This document shows positions 8,710 to 18,060 of a DNA stretch of 64,000 nt, piece by piece (the first letter of the stretch is position 1; every line of letters starts with the position of its first letter). The stretch lies in assembly GCA_016222805.1 (NCBI GenBank), contig JACRQG010000022.1, positions 132,760 to 196,759 on the forward strand. The letters are read 5' to 3'. The translations under genes were made by a program, and so were the position numbers. Origin of the DNA: Verrucomicrobiota bacterium. Its GTDB lineage: Bacteria > Verrucomicrobiota > Verrucomicrobiia > Opitutales > Opitutaceae. The notes under the pieces were generated by a model. The model had not been told where the DNA came from and made no database searches. It saw only the letters and a program-made list of their open reading frames with translations.

Positions 8710-10344
8710 ATGTGCTCCCGCCCGACCACCGCCGATCGCGCCTTCTCCCGGCGCTTTACGTCGTACGCGGGGCTGTTCCATGACGACTTCCACGCCGATT
8801 CCGCCTGGGTGCGGGATCAGGCCGTCATCCGGCTGCCTCCCCTGACCGGCGTCGCCGCCCTGGTCGTGACCGGAGAGCACGTGCCCCATCCGGAGGCGGT
8901 CGGACTTGAAGCCGGCTGCCCGGGCCTGCGCCTCGCCGTGAACGGCCGGACCGCCGCCTTCGTACAACCGACCTCGGCGGGTCCCTGGGAAGCCCGCCTC
9001 CCCGTCCCCACGGGGGAGCGCCTGCAATTGACGTTCGATCTCACCGGGGTCGGCTGGACCAATACGCTCGCCTGGGCCGGCCGGGTCACCGGCTTCGCGC
9101 CCTGGCAGCGATTCCGGCGCCAGAACCGCAACCGCCAGCTGCGTATCCGTACGCTGGCGACAGAAGCCGGGGAGTGCCTCTACGACTTTTCCCGCCGCGA
9201 CTCGCCCTTTGCCCCGGCCTACTTCCGCAGCCATGCCCGCCTGGGCCTGAACATCGTGGGGTTTCTCACCGCCGATCTCGGCGTCGGTGAATCCGCCCGC
9301 TGCATGGTGCGCGCCGCCGACGCCGCCGGACTGCCCTCCGCGCTCGTCGCCCTGCGGCTGCCGTGCAAGAACCGGCTGGGCGACACCACCTTCGCGCACC
9401 GCCTGCAGACGGACAATCCGCATGGCGTCAATGTCATCCACCTCGATCCTCCGGCCGCCCGCGATCTTGACCATCACCACGGGCGCGATTTCCGCGCCGG
9501 ACGCTACAACATCGGGTATTTCGCCTGGGAGCTCCCGGAGTTCCCCGACGCCTGGCTCCCGAGCTTCGAGTACTTCGACGAAATCTGGTGCCCCAGCGAT
9601 TTCACCGCCGCCGCCGTGCGCGAGAAATCGCCGCTTCCCGTCCTGACCTTCCCGCACGCCGTCGCGTTTCCTCGCCCGGCCGAGGAGCCCGCGGTCCTGC
9701 GCCAACGCTTCGGCCTGCCGCCCGACCGCTTTCTCTTCCTCTCGCTCTTCGACCTGAACTCCTATGCCGCCCGCAAGAACCCGCGGGCGGTCCTCGCCGC
9801 CTACCGGGCCGCCGCCCTCGGGCCGGAGGCAGGGCTGGTGCTGAAGGTCCAGAATGTCGCCGGCAACGAAGCCGACTTCGCCGCCCTCGAGGCGGAGGCC
9901 CGGAATCTCCCCGGGACGATCCTGCTGACGGAGACCCTTTCGCGGACCGACCTCTACGCCCTCGAGGCCGCCTGCGACAGCTTCGTCTCCCTCCACCGGT
10001 CCGAAGGTTTCGGCCTTGCCGTGGCGGAGTGCATGTACCTCGGCAAGCCCGTGATCAGCACACACTGGTCGGCCACCGCGGAATACGTGCAGGCGGACAA
10101 TGGCTGCCCGGTCCGCGCCTCCCTGGTGACACTGGAGCGCAACCACGGCCCCTACCCGCGGGGCGGCACCTGGGCGGATCCCGATCCGCTTGACGCCGCG
10201 GCGTCCATGCGCCGCCTCGTCCGGGATCGCGGATACGCGGCGCAGCTCGGTGCCGCCGCCCGCGCCTCGATCGAGGAGCGATTTCACCCGGCGACCATCG
10301 GGGCCCGCTACCGGCGCCGGCTTGAAAGCATCGCGATGTTCTGA
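8710..10344 (+). CDS. GT4-type glycosyltransferase with extra N-terminal domain
   Basis: A 544-residue protein. The C-terminal half is a GT-B glycosyltransferase: 'RKNPRAVLAAYR' begins the donor-binding domain, and 'EGFGLAVAECMYLGKPVI' is the EX7E-type donor motif of GT4 enzymes. The first 170 residues or so ('VAALVVTGEH…LAVNGRTAAF…WEARLPVPTGERLQLTFDL') look like a beta-sandwich and are not part of the GT-B fold; they may bind glycan. The leader before ATG 8710 is pyrimidine-rich with no Shine-Dalgarno sequence. A GC hairpin follows the stop codon. It is the only plus-strand gene between the membrane-protein run and the two-component system. Confidence 0.85.
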   Translation: MCSRPTTADRAFSRRFTSYAGLFHDDFHADSAWVRDQAVIRLPPLTGVAALVVTGEHVPHPEAVGLEAGCPGLRLAVNGRTAAFVQPTSAGPWEARLPVPTGERLQLTFDLTGVGWTNTLAWAGRVTGFAPWQRFRRQNRNRQLRIRTLATEAGECLYDFSRRDSPFAPAYFRSHARLGLNIVGFLTADLGVGESARCMVRAADAAGLPSALVALRLPCKNRLGDTTFAHRLQTDNPHGVNVIHLDPPAARDLDHHHGRDFRAGRYNIGYFAWELPEFPDAWLPSFEYFDEIWCPSDFTAAAVREKSPLPVLTFPHAVAFPRPAEEPAVLRQRFGLPPDRFLFLSLFDLNSYAARKNPRAVLAAYRAAALGPEAGLVLKVQNVAGNEADFAALEAEARNLPGTILLTETLSRTDLYALEAACDSFVSLHRSEGFGLAVAECMYLGKPVISTHWSATAEYVQADNGCPVRASLVTLERNHGPYPRGGTWADPDPLDAAASMRRLVRDRGYAAQLGAAARASIEERFHPATIGARYRRRLESIAMF

Positions 10345-10360
10345 GCGGGCCCCAGCCCGC
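10345..10360 (+). other. GC hairpin after GT4 gene
   Basis: GCGGGC at 10345-10350 pairs with GCCCGC at 10355-10360 across a CCCA loop, directly after the stop codon at 10344. There is no T-run, so intrinsic termination is uncertain. The self-complementary octamer GCCATGGC occurs twice just downstream, at 10361 and 10402. Confidence 0.35.
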
Positions 10361-10486
10361 GCCATGGCGGCGACGCGAACCGGGCACGCCCTGGCGACTC
10401 GGCCATGGCTCCCGGGCTGACAGGATTGTAAGTGAGTTTGCGTTTTTCTCCCGGAACCGAGCAAATACACCCATAGCCTGCATCTC

Positions 10487-11197
10487 ATGGCTCCTGGAGA
10501 CACGCCCGCCGCCCCTCACGTCCTTTTGGTCGAAGACGAGGCCAAGACTCGCGAATCGCTGCGGGAGGGCCTGGCCCTCGAAGGCTGGAAGGTGACACAG
10601 GCCGCCAGCGGCACCGAGGCGATGCAGGGCATCGGCCGGGAGAACTTCGACCTGATTGTGCTCGACTGGATGCTGCCGGATCAGGATGGCATCGAGGTGC
10701 TGAAGTTCCTGCGCGGCACCGGCCGCATCACGCCGGTGTTGATGCTGACCGCGCGCAGCACGCTCAATGACCGGGTCGTCGGCCTCGACAGTGGGGCGGA
10801 TGACTATCTGCCAAAACCCTTCGCGTTTGCGGAACTGCTCGCTCGCTGCCGCGCCCTGCTCCGGCGGCCCGCCTGGTCGAGTGGCCGGCTCCTGCACTGC
10901 GGAGATCTCCAGCTCGACACACGCGCGCGCGTCGCGGTGCGCGCCGGCCGCGAAATCCCGCTCACCCCGCGCGAGGTGGATGTGCTCGAGTACCTGCTCC
11001 GCAACCAGGGCCAGACGGTCACCCGCGAGATGCTGGAGCGCGACGTCTGGAAGCAGCCGCACCGGCTCACCTCCCTCGACAATGTGATCGACGTGCAGAT
11101 GATGCGGCTGCGCAAGAAGGTCGATTTGGAGGGGGCTCCGCGACTGATCCAGACCCTGCGCGGAGTCGGCTACCAAATCGGAGGGAGCCTGGATTGA
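10487..11197 (+). CDS. OmpR/PhoB-family response regulator
   Basis: A 236-residue cytosolic transcription regulator. The receiver domain (about 11-125) has the acidic pair in 'VEDE' (D17, E18), phosphoacceptor D60 in 'VLDWMLPDQDG', T88 in 'LTAR' and K110 in 'YLPKPF'. The C-terminal winged helix (about 137-236) has 'LTPREVDVLEYLLRNQG' and a typical recognition segment 'DNVIDVQMMRLRKK', which is closest to CusR/QseB-type regulators. Its stop overlaps the kinase start by four bases, so the two genes are co-translated. No DNA target or signal can be inferred. The pair lies between glycan genes, which hints at but does not prove a link to envelope stress. Confidence 0.95.
   Translation: MAPGDTPAAPHVLLVEDEAKTRESLREGLALEGWKVTQAASGTEAMQGIGRENFDLIVLDWMLPDQDGIEVLKFLRGTGRITPVLMLTARSTLNDRVVGLDSGADDYLPKPFAFAELLARCRALLRRPAWSSGRLLHCGDLQLDTRARVAVRAGREIPLTPREVDVLEYLLRNQGQTVTREMLERDVWKQPHRLTSLDNVIDVQMMRLRKKVDLEGAPRLIQTLRGVGYQIGGSLD
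11180..11187 (+). promoter_or_regulatory. Shine-Dalgarno site deciding the TTG start of the kinase
   Basis: GGAGGGAG ends six bases before the TTG at 11194, inside the last codons of the response regulator. It is one of very few good Shine-Dalgarno sites in the window, and it supports the unusual TTG start. Confidence 0.7.
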
Positions 11198-12627
11198 GGG
11201 AATCCGTCCGGCGGGCCAGGAACTGGTGGAGTCGGCGGACGCTGCGCTTCCGCCTCGCCCTCTGGTACGCGGCCGGCGGCACCCTGCTGCTCACCGCCTT
11301 CGCCTTCACGCTGTACCTCTATGTCTCGATGCGCCTGGCGACCCCGCTGGATCACCAGCTGCGGCGGGACCTCGCGGTGGTCGAAGCCAGTCTGACCATC
11401 GCCCCCGATCGCGCCCTCGTCTGGAAGGGGAGGCGCCTGGCCGGATCAGTGCCGTGGATGACCGATTACCCCTGGTTCGAGGTCTGGGACGAGGACGGCA
11501 ATCTCGTGCGCCGGGTCTGGCCCTTCTCCGAGGATCGCAACCTCCAGCTTCCCGGGCCGCCCAGCCGGACGGTTGGCCAGCGCGGCGTCATCAGCGTCTT
11601 CTACGTGGCGCCGGACCTGCGCCTGCGGTCACTGTCGGTGCCATTCGTGGTGCCGGACCGGCCCGCACATTGGATGATCCGGCTCATGCGGGTCCACCAG
11701 CCCCACGCGGACGCGTTGCCCGACCTCCGGCTGATCATCGTCATCGCCCTGCCCATCGTGGTTTCGCTGCTCGTGGTCGGTGGTCACCTGATCACCCGGC
11801 GCTGGCTCCTGCCGCTGGATCGCATGACCCTCGAGGCCGACCGCATCTCCGCCCAGGACCTCAGCCGGCGCCTGCCCGTGGACAATCCCCACGACGAACT
11901 CGGTCGCCTCGCCCGGGTCTTCAATGAGACCCTCGACCGGCTCCAGGAGTCGTTTCAAGCGCTGGATCGATTTGTGGCCGATGCCTCGCACGAGTTGCGC
12001 ACCCCGCTGACCACCCTGCGCAGCGTCGGCGAGGTCGGATTGCGGCGCAGCCGCTCCGTCGAGGAATACCAGGAGATTATCGGATCGATGCTGGAAGAGG
12101 CCCGCCGACTGCAGACCCTGGTCGAACGCCTCCTCGAACTCGCCAGCGCCGAGGGCGGCGACCATGTGCTGCAGCGGGAACGCGTGCAACTCGACGACCT
12201 CGCCGCCACCTGCGCCACCGAACTCGGGATCCTCGCCGAACAGAAGGGACAACGGCTGGAGGTTGCCGCCGAGCGTTGCTCCGCGGTTGTGGACCCCGTC
12301 CTCCTGCGACAAGCCCTTCAGAACCTCGTCGACAACGCGATCAAGTACTCACCCGCCGGCTCGACGATTCGCCTCTCCGTCAGCGCACGGGCCGAACAGC
12401 TGTGGATTGAAGTCCAGGATGAGGGTTCGGGAATCAGCCCGGAGCACCGCGCCCACCTGATGCAACGGTTCTTCCGGCCCGATCGGGACCGGGGACGCCA
12501 GAGCGGCGGGTTCGGTCTGGGATTGTCGATCACGAAGGCGTACCTGCGCGTCCTCGGGGGGGCGCTCGAATACGAACCACGGACGCCGCGAGGCAGCACG
12601 TTCCGGCTCGTCTTGCCGAAGAGTTGA
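11194..12627 (+). CDS. Sensor histidine kinase
   Basis: A 477-residue inner-membrane kinase, partner of the response regulator it overlaps by four bases (TTGA). Order of parts: membrane helix about 20-43; periplasmic sensor region about 44-175; second helix about 177-199; HAMP to about 255; HisKA with phospho-acceptor H266 in 'DASHELRTPLTTL'; and a HATPase_c domain with the N box 'NLVDNAIKY' and the G2 box 'GFGLGLSITKAYL'. The layout matches CusS/QseC-type kinases. The ligand is unknown. The gene converges on the minus-strand membrane-protein gene, with about 220 structured non-coding bases between them. Confidence 0.95.
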   Translation: MRESVRRARNWWSRRTLRFRLALWYAAGGTLLLTAFAFTLYLYVSMRLATPLDHQLRRDLAVVEASLTIAPDRALVWKGRRLAGSVPWMTDYPWFEVWDEDGNLVRRVWPFSEDRNLQLPGPPSRTVGQRGVISVFYVAPDLRLRSLSVPFVVPDRPAHWMIRLMRVHQPHADALPDLRLIIVIALPIVVSLLVVGGHLITRRWLLPLDRMTLEADRISAQDLSRRLPVDNPHDELGRLARVFNETLDRLQESFQALDRFVADASHELRTPLTTLRSVGEVGLRRSRSVEEYQEIIGSMLEEARRLQTLVERLLELASAEGGDHVLQRERVQLDDLAATCATELGILAEQKGQRLEVAAERCSAVVDPVLLRQALQNLVDNAIKYSPAGSTIRLSVSARAEQLWIEVQDEGSGISPEHRAHLMQRFFRPDRDRGRQSGGFGLGLSITKAYLRVLGGALEYEPRTPRGSTFRLVLPKS

Positions 12628-12673
12628 ATCCGTCGCCTTCCGGCGGTCCCGCGAAAAAGACAAGGCCCCGCAT

Positions 12674-12770
12674 GCCGGAGACCGGCGTGCGAGGCACTTG
12701 TACTCTCCGGCTGCCCCGGAGTCACGGTTCCGCACGAAGCACGTGCCTCCGTTACATGGCAGCCGGAGAG
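12674..12770. other. Intergenic block of interlocking inverted repeats
   Basis: A perfect 13-base inverted repeat (CTCTCCGGCTGCC at 12703-12715 and its complement at 12758-12770) is interleaved with a second pair, GAGGCAC at 12691-12697 and GTGCCTC at 12743-12749. The order A-B-A'-B' allows a pseudoknot. A small hairpin GCCGG-aga-CCGGC precedes them at 12674-12686. The block lies between convergent genes and has no T-run. It could be a bidirectional terminator, a small RNA or a mobile repeat. Confidence 0.45.
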
Positions 12771-12847
12771 CGTTTCCAGCGTGCGCCGCTCCCCGGTCCC
12801 GCCAAGTCCGGCCCAATGACAATTCCGTCAGCCGATCCGCCGCGTCG

Positions 12848-14956
12848 TCACCGTCCCTTGGCTCCCAGGACGTTCCCGGCGCCGTCGATGCGAATCCCCT
12901 CTTCAGACTGGCCCGCCCGTGGGCCCATCACTCTCTGCCACTCCTCCGGCGGCACCTCCAGTTCCGGTGGCGGACCTTCCAACGCCGCCTGCAGATCGGC
13001 AAAAGTGAGCCGCCAAATCAGGATGGAGTGTCCCACCTGCTCGGGGGGGCGCCCACTTCGTCGCAGCCAGGCGCACAACCTCCCGAACCGGAAGTAGTCG
13101 TAGGTATGAAACTCCTGCTGCCAAAACGAAGCCGGTTTCTGCCGCAGCAATTCCGCCCGGCGCTCGGGCTGCCCGGCGGTGGACTCGAAGAGGCGCAGAT
13201 TGCGCGCCCGCCGCTGGTAGATTCGTTCGTAGATCGGATTCCACGGACCAAACGCCGGCAGGTAGGCACCCTGCAGCAAGGTCGCGCTGATGGCGTAGAT
13301 CCCCGGGGCGAGCGCGTACACCGCCCGTTCGCGCCTCGGCCGGAATCCCGGAAGCCGGATGCACTTGATCCCGCGGTGGCGCGGACTGTCGGTGCCAAAA
13401 TACGCCAGGAACACCGGTTCCTTGCCGCGGGGGTTGTTCACGTCGAGCCAGCGACGCAGCCCCGGCAAATCCATGCCCCAGTCAAGGGAACTGTCGACCA
13501 GATGCCGGTAACCGGCCCGCGGTCCCCCGGCCTGCGGACCGAAGTAGGCGAGAAAGTCCGGCCGGAGGGAGACGGTCTCCAGTAACCGCCAGCCCAGCAG
13601 CAACCCGATCCCGGCGGCTCCCCAGCCCCACCGCGGGACAAGGCACGAGGCCGCGCTACCGAGGACGAAAAGGGAGGGATAGATCGGCAAGACATGGCGG
13701 TGGCCGATGTTGATGTCCTCGGTCACCGCAATCCCGAGGTAGATCACCACCAGCGCGATCTGTGGTATCAATGGGTAGAATACGCGGCTCCCTCCCGGCA
13801 GCAGTCTTCTCCGCCACCACACCGCCGCGCCCCCCAGGGCGAGGAAGAGGAACAGCGCCGGCTGGGTCTTGACCCAGATGGCGTAGGGAAAGAACTCCGG
13901 CCAGCCGCCGAGCTTGGCCTGCCCCGCCATGAAGCCGGGCAGACGATCGGTGGTCGACAGCAGCCACTCCACGCCGCGGCAATACCCCTCCGGCAGCCAG
14001 CGCGCCCTCCGCAGTCCCTCCACCAGCCGCACCAATCCGCCGGTCTCCGGCGGCAGGGGAAAGCCGACCGCCACCGCGGTGGCTCCGGGCCGGGGGTCGG
14101 CCACAAACCGGAAGCCGTAGTGCGCCCAAATCGCCGCCCACCCCACCGCCAGGTGCGCCAACCCGAGACCGACAAAGACCCCCGCCTGCGCCCGCCGGCC
14201 GCGGACGAGAGCAGAGAGAGGTCCGATTCGAACCGGCAGCGGCCGTCCCGCTGCCAGCCGCACCATCACCAGCACCGCCGCCACCGGCAGGATGATCAGC
14301 CCCGACAACTTCGCCAGCGCCAGCAACCCGGCGCTGCACAGGCTCCAGCCCAGGCTGGCCACCGTTACGCGATGCAGAAGTGCCCAGACCGCGACCGTGC
14401 CCCCGAACAGCGCCAGCGTGACCGACATGTCCGTGGAGACGATGGCGCCGAAAGCCACCAGGTGCGGGCTGGAGACATACAACGTCAGGGCGATCCAGCC
14501 AGCGGCGCCCCCGAGCGCCTGCCGGGCCGCCCAGAAGACCAAGCCGCCGGTCAGCACCCCGAGCAGCAAGACCATCCTCCGCCCCTGGCGCAGGAGCTGC
14601 TCGGGCGAATTGCCCTGCTCGAAAAGAAAGATCCGGCCCATCTGGTCCTCCGGCCCGATCAACCGGGGACGCCAGAGCAGGAAGGGCAGCGTCGCCCAGC
14701 GCTTTACCAGGTCGCCGTTGGCCCCTTCGGCCCGGTGATCCCCCGTCCGCCAGACGTTGTAACCGACCGCCAGCTGGAGGCCTTCATCGAACGACACCCC
14801 CTTCGTCGTCGCCGCTCCGTCCGCCAGCACCGCGTAGACACCGAGTAGCAGCGCCACCCCCAGCCCCCGCGCCGCGGAGCGGAGGTTGCCGCCCAACCAC
14901 CAGCACGCGCCGCGCGCAGGCGTCGGGGCGGGCACGGCCGGACTTGGGGTGGACAT
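12848..14956 (-). CDS. GT39-like polytopic membrane glycosyltransferase
   Basis: About 702 residues from ATG 14956; a GTG at 15025 would add 23. The early exposed loop has 'VSFDEGLQLAVGY', the Asp-Glu motif typical of PMT/ArnT-like GT-C enzymes, which move a sugar from a polyprenyl phosphate to an acceptor on the periplasmic side. About ten further membrane segments follow. The C-terminal region ('VDSSLDWGMDLPGLRRWL', 'GIYAISATLLQGAYLP') matches a C-terminal pattern I recall in uncharacterised GT39-family proteins. It lies downstream of the GpgS-like gene on the same strand with a 108-base gap, so co-transcription is possible. Donor and acceptor are unknown. Confidence 0.8.
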   Translation of the reverse strand: MSTPSPAVPAPTPARGACWWLGGNLRSAARGLGVALLLGVYAVLADGAATTKGVSFDEGLQLAVGYNVWRTGDHRAEGANGDLVKRWATLPFLLWRPRLIGPEDQMGRIFLFEQGNSPEQLLRQGRRMVLLLGVLTGGLVFWAARQALGGAAGWIALTLYVSSPHLVAFGAIVSTDMSVTLALFGGTVAVWALLHRVTVASLGWSLCSAGLLALAKLSGLIILPVAAVLVMVRLAAGRPLPVRIGPLSALVRGRRAQAGVFVGLGLAHLAVGWAAIWAHYGFRFVADPRPGATAVAVGFPLPPETGGLVRLVEGLRRARWLPEGYCRGVEWLLSTTDRLPGFMAGQAKLGGWPEFFPYAIWVKTQPALFLFLALGGAAVWWRRRLLPGGSRVFYPLIPQIALVVIYLGIAVTEDINIGHRHVLPIYPSLFVLGSAASCLVPRWGWGAAGIGLLLGWRLLETVSLRPDFLAYFGPQAGGPRAGYRHLVDSSLDWGMDLPGLRRWLDVNNPRGKEPVFLAYFGTDSPRHRGIKCIRLPGFRPRRERAVYALAPGIYAISATLLQGAYLPAFGPWNPIYERIYQRRARNLRLFESTAGQPERRAELLRQKPASFWQQEFHTYDYFRFGRLCAWLRRSGRPPEQVGHSILIWRLTFADLQAALEGPPPELEVPPEEWQRVMGPRAGQSEEGIRIDGAGNVLGAKGR

Positions 14957-15064
14957 GGCGGCGATCGGCGTTGTATCCGACCGTTCATGACCAAGTGAAT
15001 TCGCGGACGGCGCGACAACCCCCACCGCCTTACATTTGCTTCAGCCGGGCGCTGGGCCCGGAAC

Positions 15065-16276
15065 TCACGCGTTGTCGAGACGCACCGCCTCCCGCAATTC
15101 GTCGAGGAAATCCGGCAGCGCCGACTCGACGCGGTTCCAGTTCGAGATCAGGGGCGCCCCGAGCGGGTCCTCCTGGAACAGCTTGGCCGCCGTCCGCAGG
15201 CTGCGCACGAACATCGAGACCGCCGTCTCCTCCTCGTGCCGCGGGTAGACCAGGCCGTTCAACGCCGCATCCGCCGCGTAGAACCGCAGCGAATCCTCCG
15301 CCTGCCGGCTGTAGGCGCTCAACAGCGTGTCAAACAGGCCCGCGTCCAGCTTGATCCCCTCCGCGGCCATCCGCTGGAAGAACGAGCGCGCGATGTCGAC
15401 CGCCATCTTGTTCAGCCCCTTGTCGGGATCGCGGACGGACAACTCCTGGTGCTTGTGATCGTAGATCTCGCAGAGCTCCGACTGGCAGATCGCCCGGGGG
15501 GCGCAGTTGCGGAACACCTCGGCCAGCATCCCGATCTCGAGGGCCCAGTCGTGGGGAATCCGGAGGCGGCGCACCAGGTCGAGGTCCATCGCCATCTCCC
15601 CCGCCAGCGGATAGCGGAAGGTGTCGAGGTAGACCAGGTACGGATGCTGCCCGAGCATGCTGCGCAGGGCGCGGAGGAGCGGCGTGAGGAGCAGGCGCAT
15701 CACGCGGCCGTTCAGGCGGTCCGTCACCCGGGCGTAGTAGCCCTTGCAGAAATCGAACCCGAGGGCGGGATGGGCGACGGGGTAGCAGAGGCGGGCCAGG
15801 AGTTCCCGGTTGTAGGTGACGATGTCGCAGTCATGCAGCGCCACCATGCGGACGCGCTCGCTCGCCAGCGCATACCCGAGGCAGATCCAGACATTGCGCC
15901 CCTTCCCTCCCTGCCCGGGGGAAAGTTCGGCCTCCTCCAGCCGCCGGAACAGCGCCGCCATCCGGGGACCGTCGTTCCACAACAGCACCGGGCTCTGGGG
16001 CAGCTGGCGAAAGAAGTGGCGCGCCCGCCGCCAGTCGCGCGCCCGCGTCGCGCCATCGATGCCGACGATGATCTGTTGAAGATAGGGAACCGCCCGGAGC
16101 TCGCGCACGATGCCCCGGAGCGCCTTTGTACCCAGTTCACGGATATGACAGGGCAGGACCAGGGCGATCGGCGTCTCGCGGACGAATTCGCCCAGCTCCC
16201 GTTCGAGGCGGGGCAGGTCGGTCCGCCCAAGGCGGTGCAACGTGGCAATGGCACCGGTCTGGAAGAAGTCAGCCAT
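15065..16276 (-). CDS. gpgS: Glucosyl-3-phosphoglycerate synthase-like GT81 enzyme
   Basis: 403 residues from ATG 16276 ('MADFFQTGAIATLHRLG'), an N-terminus I recognise from GpgS/MpgS-like proteins. A GTG at 16351 would add 25 residues. Family role: GpgS joins glucose from NDP-glucose to 3-phosphoglycerate, the first step to glucosylglycerate, a compatible solute. Visible signs are 'IALVLPCHI' (GT-A first strand), 'QQIIVGIDGAT', 'GGKGRNVWICLGYAL' and the metal-binding 'ALHDCDIVTYNREL'. Two GT4 genes and a HAD hydrolase gene lie divergently next to it, which fits a solute pathway. Related enzymes using GDP-mannose cannot be excluded. Confidence 0.78.
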   Translation of the reverse strand: MADFFQTGAIATLHRLGRTDLPRLERELGEFVRETPIALVLPCHIRELGTKALRGIVRELRAVPYLQQIIVGIDGATRARDWRRARHFFRQLPQSPVLLWNDGPRMAALFRRLEEAELSPGQGGKGRNVWICLGYALASERVRMVALHDCDIVTYNRELLARLCYPVAHPALGFDFCKGYYARVTDRLNGRVMRLLLTPLLRALRSMLGQHPYLVYLDTFRYPLAGEMAMDLDLVRRLRIPHDWALEIGMLAEVFRNCAPRAICQSELCEIYDHKHQELSVRDPDKGLNKMAVDIARSFFQRMAAEGIKLDAGLFDTLLSAYSRQAEDSLRFYAADAALNGLVYPRHEEETAVSMFVRSLRTAAKLFQEDPLGAPLISNWNRVESALPDFLDELREAVRLDNA

Positions 16277-16497
16277 GAGGAGGAGGTCACTGAACGCCGG
16301 GGAGTGGGAGTGGCGGCCCGGCCACCCGATTGCCTCCGGATTCGTGCGCACCCGGACCCTTTTCGAACAACGCCGGCACCCGGCCGCCGCCGTCGCTTTT
16401 CATTTTCCCCTTCCCGTCCGCTCCAACGCAAGCGTCAATCCGAGATGTCAGGTGGAATTCCTTGGCCCCCGCCGACCCGGGGTCAGCGTCGAATGGC
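16277..16497. promoter_or_regulatory. Divergent intergenic region between GpgS-like and GT4 genes
   Basis: These 221 bases separate two divergently transcribed starts and should hold both promoters. A pyrimidine-rich tract (CTTTTCATTTTCCCCTTCCC, near 16397) is the most distinctive element. No confident -35/-10 pair was seen. Confidence 0.35.
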
Positions 16498-18057
16498 ATG
16501 CACCTCGTGATCGTGCACCACCACTTCCGGCCCGGAGGGGTGCGAAGGGTGATCGAGCTGGCGGCGCCCGCGCTCGCCCGGAGCCTGGCACCGCCGGTGC
16601 GCCAGGTGGTGCTCGTCGGCGGCGAGGCCCCGGAGGCGGGCTGGCTCGATCGACTGCGGCACCGCCTCGGCCCGATTCCCGTCCAGGTGCTGGCCTCCCG
16701 CGTGGCGGGTTATGCCACGGACCAGCCGCTTCCTCCCGCCCGCCGCCGTCAACGAATCCGCCGCCTGCTGGCGCGCCTGGCGGCGTCGGTCTCCGGCGAG
16801 GGGTGCGTCGTCTGGTTGCACAATCCGGGCCTGGGGCGAAACCTGGTCCTCAACGCCGAGTTGGTCCGACTGTGCACGGCGCGACACTGGCCCCTGGTCT
16901 TTCATCACCATGACTGGTGGTTCGATCACCGGTGGCGACGCTGGCAGGAGATGCGGCGCGCCGGCGGGGGCACGCTGCGACAGGTCGCCCAACGCATCCT
17001 GCCCGGCGATCTGCCGGTGCGCCATGTCGCCATCAACCAGGCGGACGCCCGGCGCCTGCGGCGGCACTTCGGTGACCGCGCCGCCTGGTGGCCCAATCCC
17101 GGCGAAGCCACCTCCCGGCCGGCGGCGGTTCGGGTCAGCCGGGCCCGTTCCTGGCTCCAGCGTGAGATCGGAGAAGTTGCTCCGGTCTGGCTCGTGCCCG
17201 CCCGGCTGCTCCGGCGCAAGAACGTCGCCGAAGCCCTGCTTCTGGCACGTTGGCTGCGACCGGAGGCCTGGCTGGCCACCACCGGCGGGGCCAGTTCGAG
17301 CAACGAAGCGGCTTACGCCCACGCGCTGGCAACCGCCGCCAGGGAGGAAGGATGGAAGCTGCGCCTCGGTCTCCTGGCCCGCGGCGAGCAGGAGAAACCG
17401 GCCGTGCCCGACCTGCTGGCGGGCGCCGAAGCGGTGCTGCTCACCTCCCTGAAAGAGGGCTTCGGCCTGCCGTTTCTCGAAGTTTCGGCCGCGGGTCGCC
17501 CATTCATCGGACGGCGCATTCCCGATGTCGCCCCGGATTTGGCCCACGGCGGGTTCGAGTTTCCCCAGTTGTACGCCGACCTCCGCGTGGATCCCCGTCT
17601 GTTTGATCATGCGGCGGAGTTCGCACGCCAGGAGGAGCTGTTTGCGCATTGGAGGCGCAGCCTGCCGCGGACCTGCCGCTCGATCGCCGAACCGCCCGCA
17701 CTGCTGGCGGGTGGCGATCCGGCCGGAGCCGTGCCCTTCAGTCGCCTCACCTTGCACGCCCAACTCGAGGTGCTGCGTCATCCCGCGGAGGATTCCTGGG
17801 CGCTGTGTGTCACCCTTAATCCTTTCCTCGAGGCCTGGCGGAAGCTCGCCTCTCGTGGAGCCCTCCGCGCTTCCGTCTGGCCCGCCACCGCCTCCGCGTG
17901 GTTGTCCGGCCCGGCCTATGCCCGTCGCTTTGCCGCCCTGTTGCGCGCCCGCCCGGCCCGGCATCTCCCCCGCGCCGCGCCCATCCGGACCCAGCTGGAT
18001 TTCCTGCGGACCAAGCTGCGCACCGAGAATGCCTATCCGCTCCTGTGGGGAGCCTGA
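16498..18057 (+). CDS. GT4-type glycosyltransferase
   Basis: 519 residues from ATG 16498 ('MHLVIVHHHFRPGGVRRVIE'), whose Gly-rich loop is a normal GT-B N-terminus; the open frame upstream looks non-coding. The C-terminal donor domain shows 'ARLLRRKNVAEALLLA' and 'LTSLKEGFGLPFLEVSAAG' (EX7E type). About 170 residues follow the donor motif, longer than usual for GT4, with no recognised domain. The stop codon is three bases before the HAD gene, so the two are translated from one message. It may take part in the same solute or glycan pathway as the GpgS-like gene; substrate unknown. Confidence 0.82.
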   Translation: MHLVIVHHHFRPGGVRRVIELAAPALARSLAPPVRQVVLVGGEAPEAGWLDRLRHRLGPIPVQVLASRVAGYATDQPLPPARRRQRIRRLLARLAASVSGEGCVVWLHNPGLGRNLVLNAELVRLCTARHWPLVFHHHDWWFDHRWRRWQEMRRAGGGTLRQVAQRILPGDLPVRHVAINQADARRLRRHFGDRAAWWPNPGEATSRPAAVRVSRARSWLQREIGEVAPVWLVPARLLRRKNVAEALLLARWLRPEAWLATTGGASSSNEAAYAHALATAAREEGWKLRLGLLARGEQEKPAVPDLLAGAEAVLLTSLKEGFGLPFLEVSAAGRPFIGRRIPDVAPDLAHGGFEFPQLYADLRVDPRLFDHAAEFARQEELFAHWRRSLPRTCRSIAEPPALLAGGDPAGAVPFSRLTLHAQLEVLRHPAEDSWALCVTLNPFLEAWRKLASRGALRASVWPATASAWLSGPAYARRFAALLRARPARHLPRAAPIRTQLDFLRTKLRTENAYPLLWGA

Positions 18058-18060
18058 GTC

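Noticed and set aside
12628-12847. Small coding sequences in the gap after the histidine kinase
   Set aside because: Short frames have biased composition and no start signal, and the DNA is dominated by inverted repeats.
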